This document shows positions 1-7,335 of a stretch of DNA of 16,460 nt, one piece after another; within the stretch, counting starts at the first letter, position 1, and each line of letters opens with the position of its first letter. Source of the DNA: RGIG9608 sp045602425. Lineage in GTDB: Bacteria; Bacteroidota; Bacteroidia; Bacteroidales; Paludibacteraceae. The DNA lies in assembly GCA_045602425.1 (NCBI GenBank), contig JAZSBO010000007.1:1-16460 (forward strand). The letters run 5' to 3'. Both the position numbers and the translations under genes were made by a program. The notes under the pieces are model-generated. The model saw only the letters and a list, made by a program, of their open reading frames with translations, had not been told where the DNA came from and made no database searches.

Positions 1-148
1 TGTGAATACTGATGCAGATGCCATTCTCGTTCCACATAACACTGCACGCTTTTCTGTAACCATATCTCTCGCATAGGTAGAGATTGAAGTCACTAATCAA
101 GTCATTGTAATTGGCTTTGCCTATATGCGCGTTACTTGATATGGCATA
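1..148 (-). CDS. Possible partial reading frame at left edge
   Basis: On the minus strand a frame stays open from about position 148 to the window edge. It reads through peptides such as NDLISDFNLYLCERYGYRK, whose composition looks coding rather than random. It overlaps the end of the HTH gene by a few codons and would follow it in the same direction, which is where an integrase or another mobile-element gene is often found. No ATG is visible before the edge; a TTG at 98-100 is the only ordinary alternative start seen. I do not recognise a family. It could equally be chance read-through. Confidence 0.25.
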
Positions 149-519
149 TCAGTTTGGAACAATGCGTCAATATCCACCTTGCGTATAAAAATCTTCCTAT
201 TCATCTTAATGCACTTAATCTTACCTGTTATGCAGTATCTGTAAACGGTGGTGCTGCTGACTCCCATTAAGTTGGCAACATCATCACACGAGAGATACTC
301 CTTTTTAAGTGTAGTGGAAGTGACAGGTGGAAGGTTTTCCTTTTGCAGGATTTTTTCTAACTTTTGCTCTCTTAAGCGAACCTTATAGCTCCGCTGCGAA
401 CATTGGTGAGAGCAAGACATTGTGTTCAGTTTATGTGCGATAAATTCTTTGCCGCAAAACAGACAAACTTTTTTACTACTATTTTGCTCATTTTTGCGAT
501 ATGTTTTGTAGATTCGCAT
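121..519 (-). CDS. Zinc-finger plus excisionase-type HTH protein
   Basis: A protein of about 132 residues. The N-terminal part carries four cysteines (near residues 20, 23, 37 and 41, counted from a possible GTG at 520-522) spaced like a small zinc-binding finger: CLFCGKEF, then SCSHQCSQ. After a basic linker comes a MerR/excisionase-like helix-turn-helix (about residues 75-121), with YLSCDDVANLMGVSSTTVYR as the recognition part and KIFIRKVDIDALF as the wing. Proteins of this build are common in Bacteroidota integrative elements, where they are annotated as excisionase-family or HTH proteins. The ATG at 517-519 is preferred over the GTG. The likely role is DNA binding in element excision or regulation; this is inferred from the family, since no integrase lies inside the window. 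Confidence 0.7.
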   Translation of the reverse strand: MRIYKTYRKNEQNSSKKVCLFCGKEFIAHKLNTMSCSHQCSQRSYKVRLREQKLEKILQKENLPPVTSTTLKKEYLSCDDVANLMGVSSTTVYRYCITGKIKCIKMNRKIFIRKVDIDALFQTDMPYQVTRI

Positions 520-839
520 CACCGAACATCTGAGCGAAATTTCGGGAGAAATAAATACAGACGATGTTTTAGGTGAGATAAATTCTACTTGTTTTAAAGA
601 ATATTCAATTCTTTTCGCCTTGTGTCAGATGCACCTCATTGCACACCATTGCAAAACCCGCATCATTTGGGAGACGAGAGCATTTATCAAAATGACATCT
701 GACATCGACGCCGAAATAACACCGAAAAAAATGATAAAATAAGTATGATTGGTGATAAGTTGACCTTATCACAAAAACAACTATAAACAACTGACAAACA
801 GAGAATTGACAAGAATTTACAAAACAAGACAGGTGTGAA
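520..839. other. Gap with inverted repeats, no convincing gene
   Basis: About 320 bases between the HTH gene and the HNH gene. It holds an 8-bp perfect inverted repeat with a 5-base loop at 752-772 (GTGATAAG / CTTATCAC). A 9-bp inverted pair lies 64 bases apart (TGTCAGATG at 623-631, CATCTGACA at 696-704), and a 7-bp pair sits at 596-614 (AAAGAAT / ATTCTTT). A short plus-strand frame (512-742) and a minus-strand frame (605-856) are both open here but match nothing I recognise. The region could hold regulatory or recombination sites of a mobile element, or relics of lost genes. Confidence 0.4.
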
Positions 840-1520
840 TCAACGATTAAAAGCATTTCCTTTTCCTAAGTTACATTGCTCACATTTAGTTTCTAAGTTT
901 TCAGGAACAGTTTCTCCTCCTTTTGACCATGGAATAATATGATCTACATGTAGTTTGACTCCCATTTCATTCATCGGGCTACGTCCACATGCTTTACAAG
1001 TAAAACCATCTCTCATCAAGATTTGAAATCTTAGTCTGTCTGATATTTCCCGTTTGGTTCTATGTACTATTTTAGTTTTATTATCTAGTGGATGATTCTC
1101 TTCTGGTTTAGAAACAGATACAGTTTCTGTAGACATATACTTGACAAATTCTTCTAATGCTTTACGAAAACTTCCAAACCGTTTTTCATATGTTCCCGCA
1201 GAATAATTAGAAAGAGGTTTTTTGAGCTCATGATATTTTGGTTGTCTTCCTAAACTTATCCACACGTGTTCTAAATTTGAAAATAGTTCATCTTCAGAAA
1301 TGTTTATTTTGCTTCTTGCTGGCTCTAACTTGCATAGTTGCATTAATTTAAACCAAGAGCCAAATCTTCTTTGTAATGTGCTAGGATGAAATCTTCCATA
1401 TTTTTCATACTCTGCAATAGTTACAGAATTCTTATTTAATCCAACTGCAACTCCCTTAACATCCTCAATGAGTTCTTCATCAGGGATATTTCTATTGTAT
1501 TCGTTTAAGACAAACTCCAT
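840..1520 (-). CDS. Free-standing HNH endonuclease with HNH-associated repeats
   Basis: A 226-residue protein, minus strand. Residues about 13-63 and 74-127 form two related repeats, each ending in an RRFGSW- or KRFGSF-type motif. They resemble the homing-endonuclease-associated repeat (helical DNA-binding modules). Residues 157-226 are a complete HNH nuclease: REISDRLRFQILMRDGFTC, zinc cysteines C175/C178 and C213/C216, the catalytic HVDH at 191-194, and an ENLETKC...N tail. The nuclease part is intact, so the protein is probably active on DNA. It lies 59 bp after the mnmE stop in the same direction and is more AT-rich than mnmE. A homing or mobile endonuclease, or a defence nuclease, are both possible. 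No intron or intein surrounds it. Confidence 0.85.
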   Translation of the reverse strand: MEFVLNEYNRNIPDEELIEDVKGVAVGLNKNSVTIAEYEKYGRFHPSTLQRRFGSWFKLMQLCKLEPARSKINISEDELFSNLEHVWISLGRQPKYHELKKPLSNYSAGTYEKRFGSFRKALEEFVKYMSTETVSVSKPEENHPLDNKTKIVHRTKREISDRLRFQILMRDGFTCKACGRSPMNEMGVKLHVDHIIPWSKGGETVPENLETKCEQCNLGKGNAFNR

Positions 1521-1572
1521 TATATATTCTATTATTGATTATAAAAAATTACAACTCACTCTACTATTCCAC

Positions 1573-1603
1573 GCAAAGTTTACTTTCCGATGCAAAATTT
1601 ACT
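1573..1603. repeat. Short direct repeat over the 3' end of mnmE
   Basis: GCAAAGTTTACT (1573-1584) and GCAAAATTTACT (1592-1603) match at 11 of 12 bases with a 19-base period, straddling the mnmE stop codon. Read on the minus strand they are AGTAAATTTTGC and AGTAAACTTTGC. The inner copy encodes part of the conserved C-terminal SKFCIGK. The repeat may be chance, or a trace of recombination at a tandem attachment site. Confidence 0.4.
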
Positions 1604-2950
1604 AAAAATGTTTCCCAAAACTTCGTCGGTGGCGAGTGCTCCGCCGGTGATGGCACCAAGATGATTGATACATTCGCGGAGATCCATTGACATGAGTTCG
1701 CCGGATAATCCGACACGTAATCCGTCTTGTACACGACGAATGGCGTCAAGAGCATGAAGCAGACTTTCGTAGTGGCGGGCATTGGAAATGGTGACGTCTT
1801 CGAGTGCTTTTTCGTTGATGTTTGAAGCCTCAATCAATAAGCGTTGTAAAGTGTCGATTCCAATGTTGTTTTTGGCAGAAATAAAGCAGTGAGTGAATGT
1901 TGTTGAGAGGTGCGAAATATCGGTTTTATCTGTTTTGTTGAAGACGATAATTAGTTTTTTGTCTTTTGGAATAGAAAGGGTTGTGGGGTTAAAAGATTTT
2001 GTGGTTGAGGCATCAATTATCCAAAGAATGATTTGGGCTTTTTCTATTGTTTGATAAGTTCGTTCAATGCCGAGATTCTCAATTGTGTCAGTAGTTTCTC
2101 TAATTCCTGCCGTATCAATAAATCGAAATAAAATACCATTAAGAGAAACGGTATCTTCTATCACATCGCGAGTGGTGCCGTGAATGTCGCTTACGATAGC
2201 TTTTTCTTCCCCAACAAGTCGGTTGAGTAGGGTAGATTTCCCTGCGTTAGTTTCCCCGACAATTGCAACGGGTATGCCATTTTTAATGGCATTTCCCACA
2301 GAAAAAGAATTAGTTAAACGGCTGATTTTTTGCTCGATTTCGTTAGCGAGTTTTTGCAATTCGGTACGATCGGCAAACTCAAGTTCTTCGTGGTCAGCAA
2401 AGTCAAGTTCCAACTCAACAAGCGAAGTAAAATCAAGAAGTTTTATTCTAAGTTGAGCCAATTCATCGGAAAATCCGCCTCGCATTTGGTTAAGAGCTAT
2501 TCGATGAGCTGCTTTAGAATTAGATGCGATTAGGTCTGCAACAGCCTCTGCTTGCGATAAATCCATTTTCCCATTTAGAAAAGCACGTTGCGTAAATTCA
2601 CCAGCTTTTGCCATCGAACAACCATTTTCTATCAAAAGTTTTAGAATTTCTTGTTGAATAAAAAGTGACCCATGGCAACCAATTTCAACTACATCTTCGC
2701 CCGTAAACGAATGTGGAGAGCGGAATAGTGAAATTAAAACCTCGTCGATAATTTCATTTTTGCTATTTATAATGCGTCCAAATTGAACGGTATTTCTGTC
2801 CATTTCGGCTATTGATATTCCAGATTTCAGTGGTTTGAAAATCTTGTCAGTAATTTCAATCGCACGACCTCCGGATATGCGAACAACAGCAATTCCGCCC
2901 ACGCCAGCAGCGGTAGAAATAGCACAAATAGTATCATTGTGTATTTGCAT
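1580..2950 (-). CDS. mnmE: tRNA modification GTPase MnmE
   Basis: MnmE works with MnmG to install the (carboxymethyl)aminomethyl group at C5 of the wobble uridine in certain tRNAs; the tetrahydrofolate-derived one-carbon unit is handled by the N-terminal domain. The 456 residues match the usual family length. Visible parts are the N-terminal folate-binding domain (DTICAISTAAGVGGIAVVRI), a helical domain, and an inserted G domain with G1 GETNAGKST (232-240), G2 GTTRD (258-262), G3 DTAG (279-282) and G4 NKTD (338-341). The protein ends in the FCIGK motif with the conserved catalytic-site cysteine (C453). The start codon overlaps the stop of the upstream membrane protein gene by one base, so the two are translated from one message. 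MnmG is not in the window. Confidence 0.97.
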   Translation of the reverse strand: MQIHNDTICAISTAAGVGGIAVVRISGGRAIEITDKIFKPLKSGISIAEMDRNTVQFGRIINSKNEIIDEVLISLFRSPHSFTGEDVVEIGCHGSLFIQQEILKLLIENGCSMAKAGEFTQRAFLNGKMDLSQAEAVADLIASNSKAAHRIALNQMRGGFSDELAQLRIKLLDFTSLVELELDFADHEELEFADRTELQKLANEIEQKISRLTNSFSVGNAIKNGIPVAIVGETNAGKSTLLNRLVGEEKAIVSDIHGTTRDVIEDTVSLNGILFRFIDTAGIRETTDTIENLGIERTYQTIEKAQIILWIIDASTTKSFNPTTLSIPKDKKLIIVFNKTDKTDISHLSTTFTHCFISAKNNIGIDTLQRLLIEASNINEKALEDVTISNARHYESLLHALDAIRRVQDGLRVGLSGELMSMDLRECINHLGAITGGALATDEVLGNIFSKFCIGK

Positions 2951-3540
2951 CAGAAACTGATATTTTGAAGAATAATTTTACTTAATACTATTTCTATAAT
3001 AAATGGAGTCATCACAATAGAAACAGAATTTATTATCAAATACATATAATATTTCTGCTCATCTTGAAGCGAAAAACTATCAATAGGCAATAATTTATCC
3101 ATCGCAGATTTTAAAATATATGCTGAAAATATTGCAAAAATCCGAACAATAAAAAAATTAGGAAATAACGCCAACAACATTCGAATAAAAAACACGCCCG
3201 TAAAACTATAACCGATTATTTTTTCATTCAAATCGTCAGGTATTTCTACGTCATATATTTTTTGCAATGAAAATCGCGAAATCCATAAAGCAATAGGTAT
3301 CGACAGCGAAAAAATAATCAACCATAATACAGGACGTAAAAATATCACATAAATTGGGAATCCATTAACAACAGCACCTATAACTGTCAAAACACAACTA
3401 ATAAAAACAAAAGGGATCAGATACGTCTGTCTTACATTTTTGGTATCATTCGCAATTCGATTCCACTCATTATTGCCATCTAATAATAAATTTAACGACC
3501 GAACAAAAGCAAAACGTATAAAATCCCAAAGTTCTTTCAT
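2950..3540 (-). CDS. Yip1-like integral membrane protein
   Basis: A 196-residue, very hydrophobic protein. After a polar N-terminus (MKELWDFIRFAFVRSLNLLL, then NEWNRIANDTKNV) come about five membrane-spanning stretches, around residues 40-60, 65-90, 108-128, 130-145 and 165-190. The short cytoplasmic head with a W-x-x-I motif before the first membrane segment is typical of bacterial Yip1-domain proteins, but that assignment is only moderate. It starts 8 bp after the upstream oxidoreductase gene and its TGA overlaps the mnmE ATG, placing it inside the operon. No function can be given beyond a membrane location. Confidence 0.65.
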   Translation of the reverse strand: MKELWDFIRFAFVRSLNLLLDGNNEWNRIANDTKNVRQTYLIPFVFISCVLTVIGAVVNGFPIYVIFLRPVLWLIIFSLSIPIALWISRFSLQKIYDVEIPDDLNEKIIGYSFTGVFFIRMLLALFPNFFIVRIFAIFSAYILKSAMDKLLPIDSFSLQDEQKYYMYLIINSVSIVMTPFIIEIVLSKIILQNISF

Positions 3541-3548
3541 AGAGGGTT

Positions 3549-5912
3549 TTATTCAGCACTTAATTCCGCATGCATATTTGCTGCCGCACGGCGACCATCG
3601 CCCATTGCAAGAATCACTGTTGCTCCACCACGAACAATATCACCACCAGCATAAACACCCTTATGATTACTTTGCATTTTTTCATTCACCAGGATTGTGT
3701 TTTTACGCCCTAATTCCAAACCTTTAATTGATGTAGGAACAATAGGATTTGGCGAAACTCCAACTGCCACAATTGCCATATCAATATCGATAGTTTCAGT
3801 TTTTCCTTGTACAGGGACTGGACTACGGCGACCGCTTTCATCTGGTTCTCCTAACTCCATTACTTGCAAAACAACTTGCTTAACTGCTCCGTTTTCGTCT
3901 GCAATATATTCTATCGGATTATGCAATGTTTTGAATTCAATTCCCTCTTCTTTAGCATGTTTTACCTCTTCCAATCGAGCAGGCATTTCTTCTTCCGAAC
4001 GACGATAGGCAATAAATACACGCTCTGCTCCTAAACGTTTTGCCGTACGACAAGAGTCCATTGCCGTATTTCCACCTCCTACAACCATTACACTTTTTGC
4101 TTCATTGATTGGTGTATCGGTAATCTCATTCGATGCATCCATTAAATTCACACGAGTCAAATACTCATTTGACGACATTATATTAATAGCATTTTCGCCC
4201 GGGATATTCATAAAATTAGGCAACCCTGCTCCTGAAGCTACAAAAATACCTTTAAAACCTTCTCCTTCAAGTTCTTCTACACTTATTGTTTTACCAATTA
4301 CACAATCTTTTACAAACTGAACACCCATTTTTTCAAGGTTTTCAATCTCTACATCAACAATTCTATTAGGCAAACGGAATTCTGGAATACCGTACTTCAA
4401 AACACCACCAATTTCGTGCAAAGCCTCAAATACTGTTACATCATAACCATATTTAGCCATATCGCCAGCAAATGCCAATCCTGCAGGTCCAGAACCTACA
4501 ACCGCAACCTTTATTCCGTTCGAAGGTGCAATCTCAGGTAATGCTATTTTACCACTTTCTCTTTCAAAGTCAGCAACAAAACGTTCCAAATTACCAATAG
4601 CTACTGCTGGTGCTTTCATCTTCAGATGAATACAACGGCTTTCACATTGTTTTTCTTGAGGACAAACACGTCCACAAACAGCGGGTAATGCTGATGTTGC
4701 TTTTAGAACTTTTGCCGCCTCAAGAAACTCTCCACGTTCAACATTTTTTACAAAAGAAGGGATATTTATTCCAACAGGACAACCTTCCATACAAGTTGGA
4801 TTAAGGCAATCTAAACAACGTTTTGCTTCAAGCAATGCTTGTTCTTTTGTTAAACCAATATTTACCTCTTCGGTTCGTGTTGTTGCACGATAAACAGGGT
4901 CTAATTCATTCATCTTGCAACGCTCTATTTGCGTACGTTCTTTTGGCTTCATCGTTTTACGTAGCTCTTGTCGCCATTCTGCATCTCTATTTGTAAGTTC
5001 TAACAAAGGAGTATTTTGCATCATCTTCTCTGCATCAGCCGCAAATTCTGCTTTTAGCATTGATTGAACAATCTTATTGTCAGCAGTCTTAATTGATGAC
5101 TCAAGTTTCTTCATTTCGTCTTTCTCAACGTTTTTAAATGCACCCATACGCTTAAGCATTTCATCAAAATCTACAGCATGCCCATCAAATTCAGGACCGT
5201 CGACACAAACAAACTTCGTTTTCCCTCCAACAGTAACACGACAAGCTCCGCACATTCCCGTTCCATCAACCATAATTGTATTTAACGAAACATCGGTAGG
5301 AATCCCATATTTTTTTGTTAATAAACAACAAAACTTCATCATTATAGCAGGACCAATGGCAAAACACTTATCAACCTTTTCACGCTTAATTACAGATTCG
5401 ATTCCTTCTGTTACCAAACCTTTATTACCATAAGAGCCATCGTCGGTCATTATAATAACCTCATCAGAAGATTTTCGAACTTCGTCTTCTAAAATAATCA
5501 ATTCCTTATTACGCCCTGCCAACACCGAAATAACACGATTACCCGCAGCTTTCAATGCTTGAATAATAGGCAACATAGGGGCTACTCCTACACCGCCACC
5601 TGCACAAACCACTGTGCCAAAATTTTCGATATGGGTTGCTTGACCCAATGGTCCAACTATATCAGCAATGGTATCACCTACATTTAATTGACAAAGTTTA
5701 CTCGATGAAAGACCTATTGTTTGAACTACTAATGTAATTGTTCCTTTTTGTGTGTCAGCATCTGCTATCGTCAAAGGCATTCGCTCTCCTACTTCATCAA
5801 CACGAATTATCACAAAATGCCCAGCTTTACGCGATTTCGCTATAAGCGGAGCTTCTACTTCCAATTTAAAAACTTTTTCTGAAAATTGCTGTTTTGATAC
5901 TATTCTATTCAT
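3549..5912 (-). CDS. Fused NfnA-NfnB-type ferredoxin:NADP oxidoreductase
   Basis: A 787-residue fusion. Residues 1 to about 280 are an NfnA-like flavin reductase (also annotated as dihydroorotate dehydrogenase electron-transfer or sulfide dehydrogenase subunit). It has an NAD-binding CAGGGVGVAPMLP at 103-115 and a [2Fe-2S] site, D216-x4-C221-x2-C224 then C236; an Asp ligand is a known trait of NfnA. Residues about 330-787 resemble NfnB and the glutamate synthase small subunit: two [4Fe-4S] sites (C366, C369, C374, C378 and C413, C417, C423, C427), FAD motif VGSGPAG (472-478), NADP motif VGGGNTA (611-617), and closing motif YAGGDIVRGGATVILAMGDG. Known Nfn enzymes bifurcate electrons between NADH, ferredoxin and NADPH. 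Here both subunits are one chain, a form common in Bacteroidota. Glutamate synthesis is less likely because no large GltB-type subunit lies nearby. Confidence 0.9.
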   Translation of the reverse strand: MNRIVSKQQFSEKVFKLEVEAPLIAKSRKAGHFVIIRVDEVGERMPLTIADADTQKGTITLVVQTIGLSSSKLCQLNVGDTIADIVGPLGQATHIENFGTVVCAGGGVGVAPMLPIIQALKAAGNRVISVLAGRNKELIILEDEVRKSSDEVIIMTDDGSYGNKGLVTEGIESVIKREKVDKCFAIGPAIMMKFCCLLTKKYGIPTDVSLNTIMVDGTGMCGACRVTVGGKTKFVCVDGPEFDGHAVDFDEMLKRMGAFKNVEKDEMKKLESSIKTADNKIVQSMLKAEFAADAEKMMQNTPLLELTNRDAEWRQELRKTMKPKERTQIERCKMNELDPVYRATTRTEEVNIGLTKEQALLEAKRCLDCLNPTCMEGCPVGINIPSFVKNVERGEFLEAAKVLKATSALPAVCGRVCPQEKQCESRCIHLKMKAPAVAIGNLERFVADFERESGKIALPEIAPSNGIKVAVVGSGPAGLAFAGDMAKYGYDVTVFEALHEIGGVLKYGIPEFRLPNRIVDVEIENLEKMGVQFVKDCVIGKTISVEELEGEGFKGIFVASGAGLPNFMNIPGENAINIMSSNEYLTRVNLMDASNEITDTPINEAKSVMVVGGGNTAMDSCRTAKRLGAERVFIAYRRSEEEMPARLEEVKHAKEEGIEFKTLHNPIEYIADENGAVKQVVLQVMELGEPDESGRRSPVPVQGKTETIDIDMAIVAVGVSPNPIVPTSIKGLELGRKNTILVNEKMQSNHKGVYAGGDIVRGGATVILAMGDGRRAAANMHAELSAE

Positions 5913-5930
5913 GATTCTTTATTTACTTTT

Positions 5931-7022
5931 TTATTTACATGAAGCAACAAACGCATTCATCTCTTCTAAATGTTTTTCTATACTCTGAAGCAACTTAAAT
6001 TGAGCTCTTGCACGTTGCAAATTATGTTCTTTCGATTTTGTTTTATAATAAATATCGCCATTGATGTAATCAGTCAAAAAACGAACGGTTTGCATATAAG
6101 TCAGTAGTCGTCCTCCAAACGGCAATAGTGATTTCTCCAATGGAGTCAAGAATGTTGCTGTTTCTAAATATCCTTTCGTGTAAGCCTTAAATATAGACAT
6201 ATTCAAATTGACATTTTCCAAATTTTCATCATCTTCGGCACCTGTATTCGCCGCGGTTCGTATAAAATCACCAATATCAGAAAGGACAAAACCTGGCATC
6301 ACCGTATCCAAATCAATCACACAAAGGAACTTCCCTTCTTTATCAAACAAAATATTGTTTACTTTCGTATCACAATGATTAATACGTTTTTTTAGTTTCC
6401 CTTCGCGATAAAGCCGTTCAGGTAAACACAATTCATAAGCACGTTTTTCAATTTCGTCTATCAAATCGCCAACTTTATTAGCACGCTTTACAGGATCATT
6501 CACCACAGCTTCATAAAATTGCTGCAAACGAAATTCCATATTATGAAAATTTGGAATAGTTTCACCTAATGGTTCTCCTGGCAAATCCGACAAATCTTTC
6601 TGAAATTGTCCGAAAGCACGACCTGCATCATAGGCAGATGCTTCTGTAACCTCATCAACAGAAATCGTATCTGGAATAAACAACATAAAACGCCAATATG
6701 ATTCACCATCAAAATAATATAACTTACCATCGTGCGTTGGAATCATTGTTAGCACTTTACTATCAATATTATCAACGTCACGCTGTTCAAGTTTTGAACG
6801 CAACTGCGATGTTACTCTAAAAATATTTTCTTGCATCATCTCCACATTCTGAAAAATATGATGATTGATACGTTGCAAGAGATAGTCGGGAGTAGTTGCT
6901 TCTTGTGTTCGTACTACAAAAGTGTCGTTTATAAGACCTGCACCCAAAGCATTACACGAAGCAAACTTACCCGTTGTTGCAAACAAATCAAAAAGTTGTT
7001 GAGGATTCATAATCATTTTCAT
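5931..7022 (-). CDS. N-acetylhexosamine 1-kinase-like phosphotransferase
   Basis: A 363-residue protein of the aminoglycoside phosphotransferase/choline kinase fold. It shows an N-terminal nucleotide-binding lobe with GAGLINDTFVV (27-37) and YLLQRINHHIFQN (47-59), the catalytic loop HCDTKVNN (216-223, base D218), and the metal-binding IDLD (236-239). The LQRIN stretch and the NHCDTKVNN loop are close to NahK-type kinases, which phosphorylate GlcNAc or GalNAc at C1 in salvage of host or mucin glycans. The exact substrate is inference. It is the first gene of the operon; the following oxidoreductase starts 18 bp later. Methionines at 1, 3 and 5 are all possible starts. The first is used because the promoter box ends only 8 bases before it. 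Confidence 0.75.
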   Translation of the reverse strand: MKMIMNPQQLFDLFATTGKFASCNALGAGLINDTFVVRTQEATTPDYLLQRINHHIFQNVEMMQENIFRVTSQLRSKLEQRDVDNIDSKVLTMIPTHDGKLYYFDGESYWRFMLFIPDTISVDEVTEASAYDAGRAFGQFQKDLSDLPGEPLGETIPNFHNMEFRLQQFYEAVVNDPVKRANKVGDLIDEIEKRAYELCLPERLYREGKLKKRINHCDTKVNNILFDKEGKFLCVIDLDTVMPGFVLSDIGDFIRTAANTGAEDDENLENVNLNMSIFKAYTKGYLETATFLTPLEKSLLPFGGRLLTYMQTVRFLTDYINGDIYYKTKSKEHNLQRARAQFKLLQSIEKHLEEMNAFVASCK

Positions 7023-7030
7023 TTTGGTTA

Positions 7031-7038
7031 CAAAATTA
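7031..7038 (-). promoter_or_regulatory. Bacteroidota -7 box before the nahK-like gene
   Basis: On the minus strand TAATTTTG fits the TAnnTTTG consensus exactly, ending 8 bases before the ATG at 7022. Transcription would begin only a few bases before the start codon. No good -33 TTTG element is seen at the proper distance. This is the only matching box I found for the four-gene run that ends with mnmE. Confidence 0.55.
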
Positions 7039-7082
7039 AAACAAAAACTCCGCCTTGAAAAATATCTATATTTATTTTATTC

Positions 7083-7111
7083 AAAAAAAGAGATTCCAAT
7101 TGGAATCTCTT
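7083..7111 (-). terminator. Intrinsic terminator after rpmF
   Basis: Positions 7088-7111 form a perfect 24-base palindrome (half-site AAGAGATTCCAA). Read on the minus strand it is followed at once by a run of T (complement of the A run at 7083-7087). It begins 27 bases after the rpmF stop. The same palindrome could act weakly in the other direction, but no gene on the plus strand ends here. Confidence 0.85.
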
Positions 7112-7137
7112 AAAATTTTCTCGATTAAAATCGAATC

Positions 7138-7323
7138 TTACGCGTTTGCTATTTTTTCAATAGCTAATTTTCCTCTGTAATATCCACATTCGCCACATAC
7201 AGTGTGATAAATGTGCATAGCACCACAATTAGGACAAACGGCAAGAGTCGGAGCAACAGCTTTATCATGAGTTCTTCTCTTGGCTGTTCTCGTTTTTGAT
7301 TGTTTTCTCTTAGGATGTGCCAT
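7138..7323 (-). CDS. rpmF: 50S ribosomal protein L32
   Basis: 61 residues, the normal size of bL32. The basic N-terminus MAHPKRKQSKTRTAKRRTHD is the family signature. C30-x2-C33 and C43-x2-C46 form the zinc-ribbon, so this is the zinc-containing form. It assembles into the large ribosomal subunit. The start lies 12 bp after the DUF177 gene, the arrangement seen in many bacteria. In many genomes fatty-acid genes (plsX, fabH) follow; here a terminator and then an unrelated kinase operon follow instead. Confidence 0.97.
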   Translation of the reverse strand: MAHPKRKQSKTRTAKRRTHDKAVAPTLAVCPNCGAMHIYHTVCGECGYYRGKLAIEKIANA

Positions 7324-7335
7324 TTCAATTTATTT

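Noticed and set aside
512..742. Plus-strand frame through the same gap, with a possible ATG at 629
   Set aside because: It overlaps the opposite strand of the HTH start, has no promoter box, and shows no recognised domain. It is kept only as part of the gap description.
605..856. Minus-strand frame of 83 codons upstream of the HTH gene
   Set aside because: Its N-terminal part is low-complexity Phe/Val/Cys, it overlaps the end of the HNH gene, and the plus strand is equally open here. There is no recognisable family.
1573..1584. Exact CTnDOT-type attachment core (GTAnnTTTGC) at the mnmE stop
   Set aside because: The spacing between GTA and TTTGC is three bases, not two. It is only a near match, so it is reported as a repeat rather than an att site.
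3549..5912. Reading the fusion as glutamate synthase small subunit only
   Set aside because: The N-terminal 280 residues are an NfnA-like flavin/[2Fe-2S] reductase and no large synthase subunit is nearby, so the Nfn-type function fits better.
7121..7134. Inverted repeat TCGATT-AA-AATCGA at the rpmF end
   Set aside because: A two-base loop and no T run; the adjacent 7088-7111 palindrome with its T run is the real terminator.
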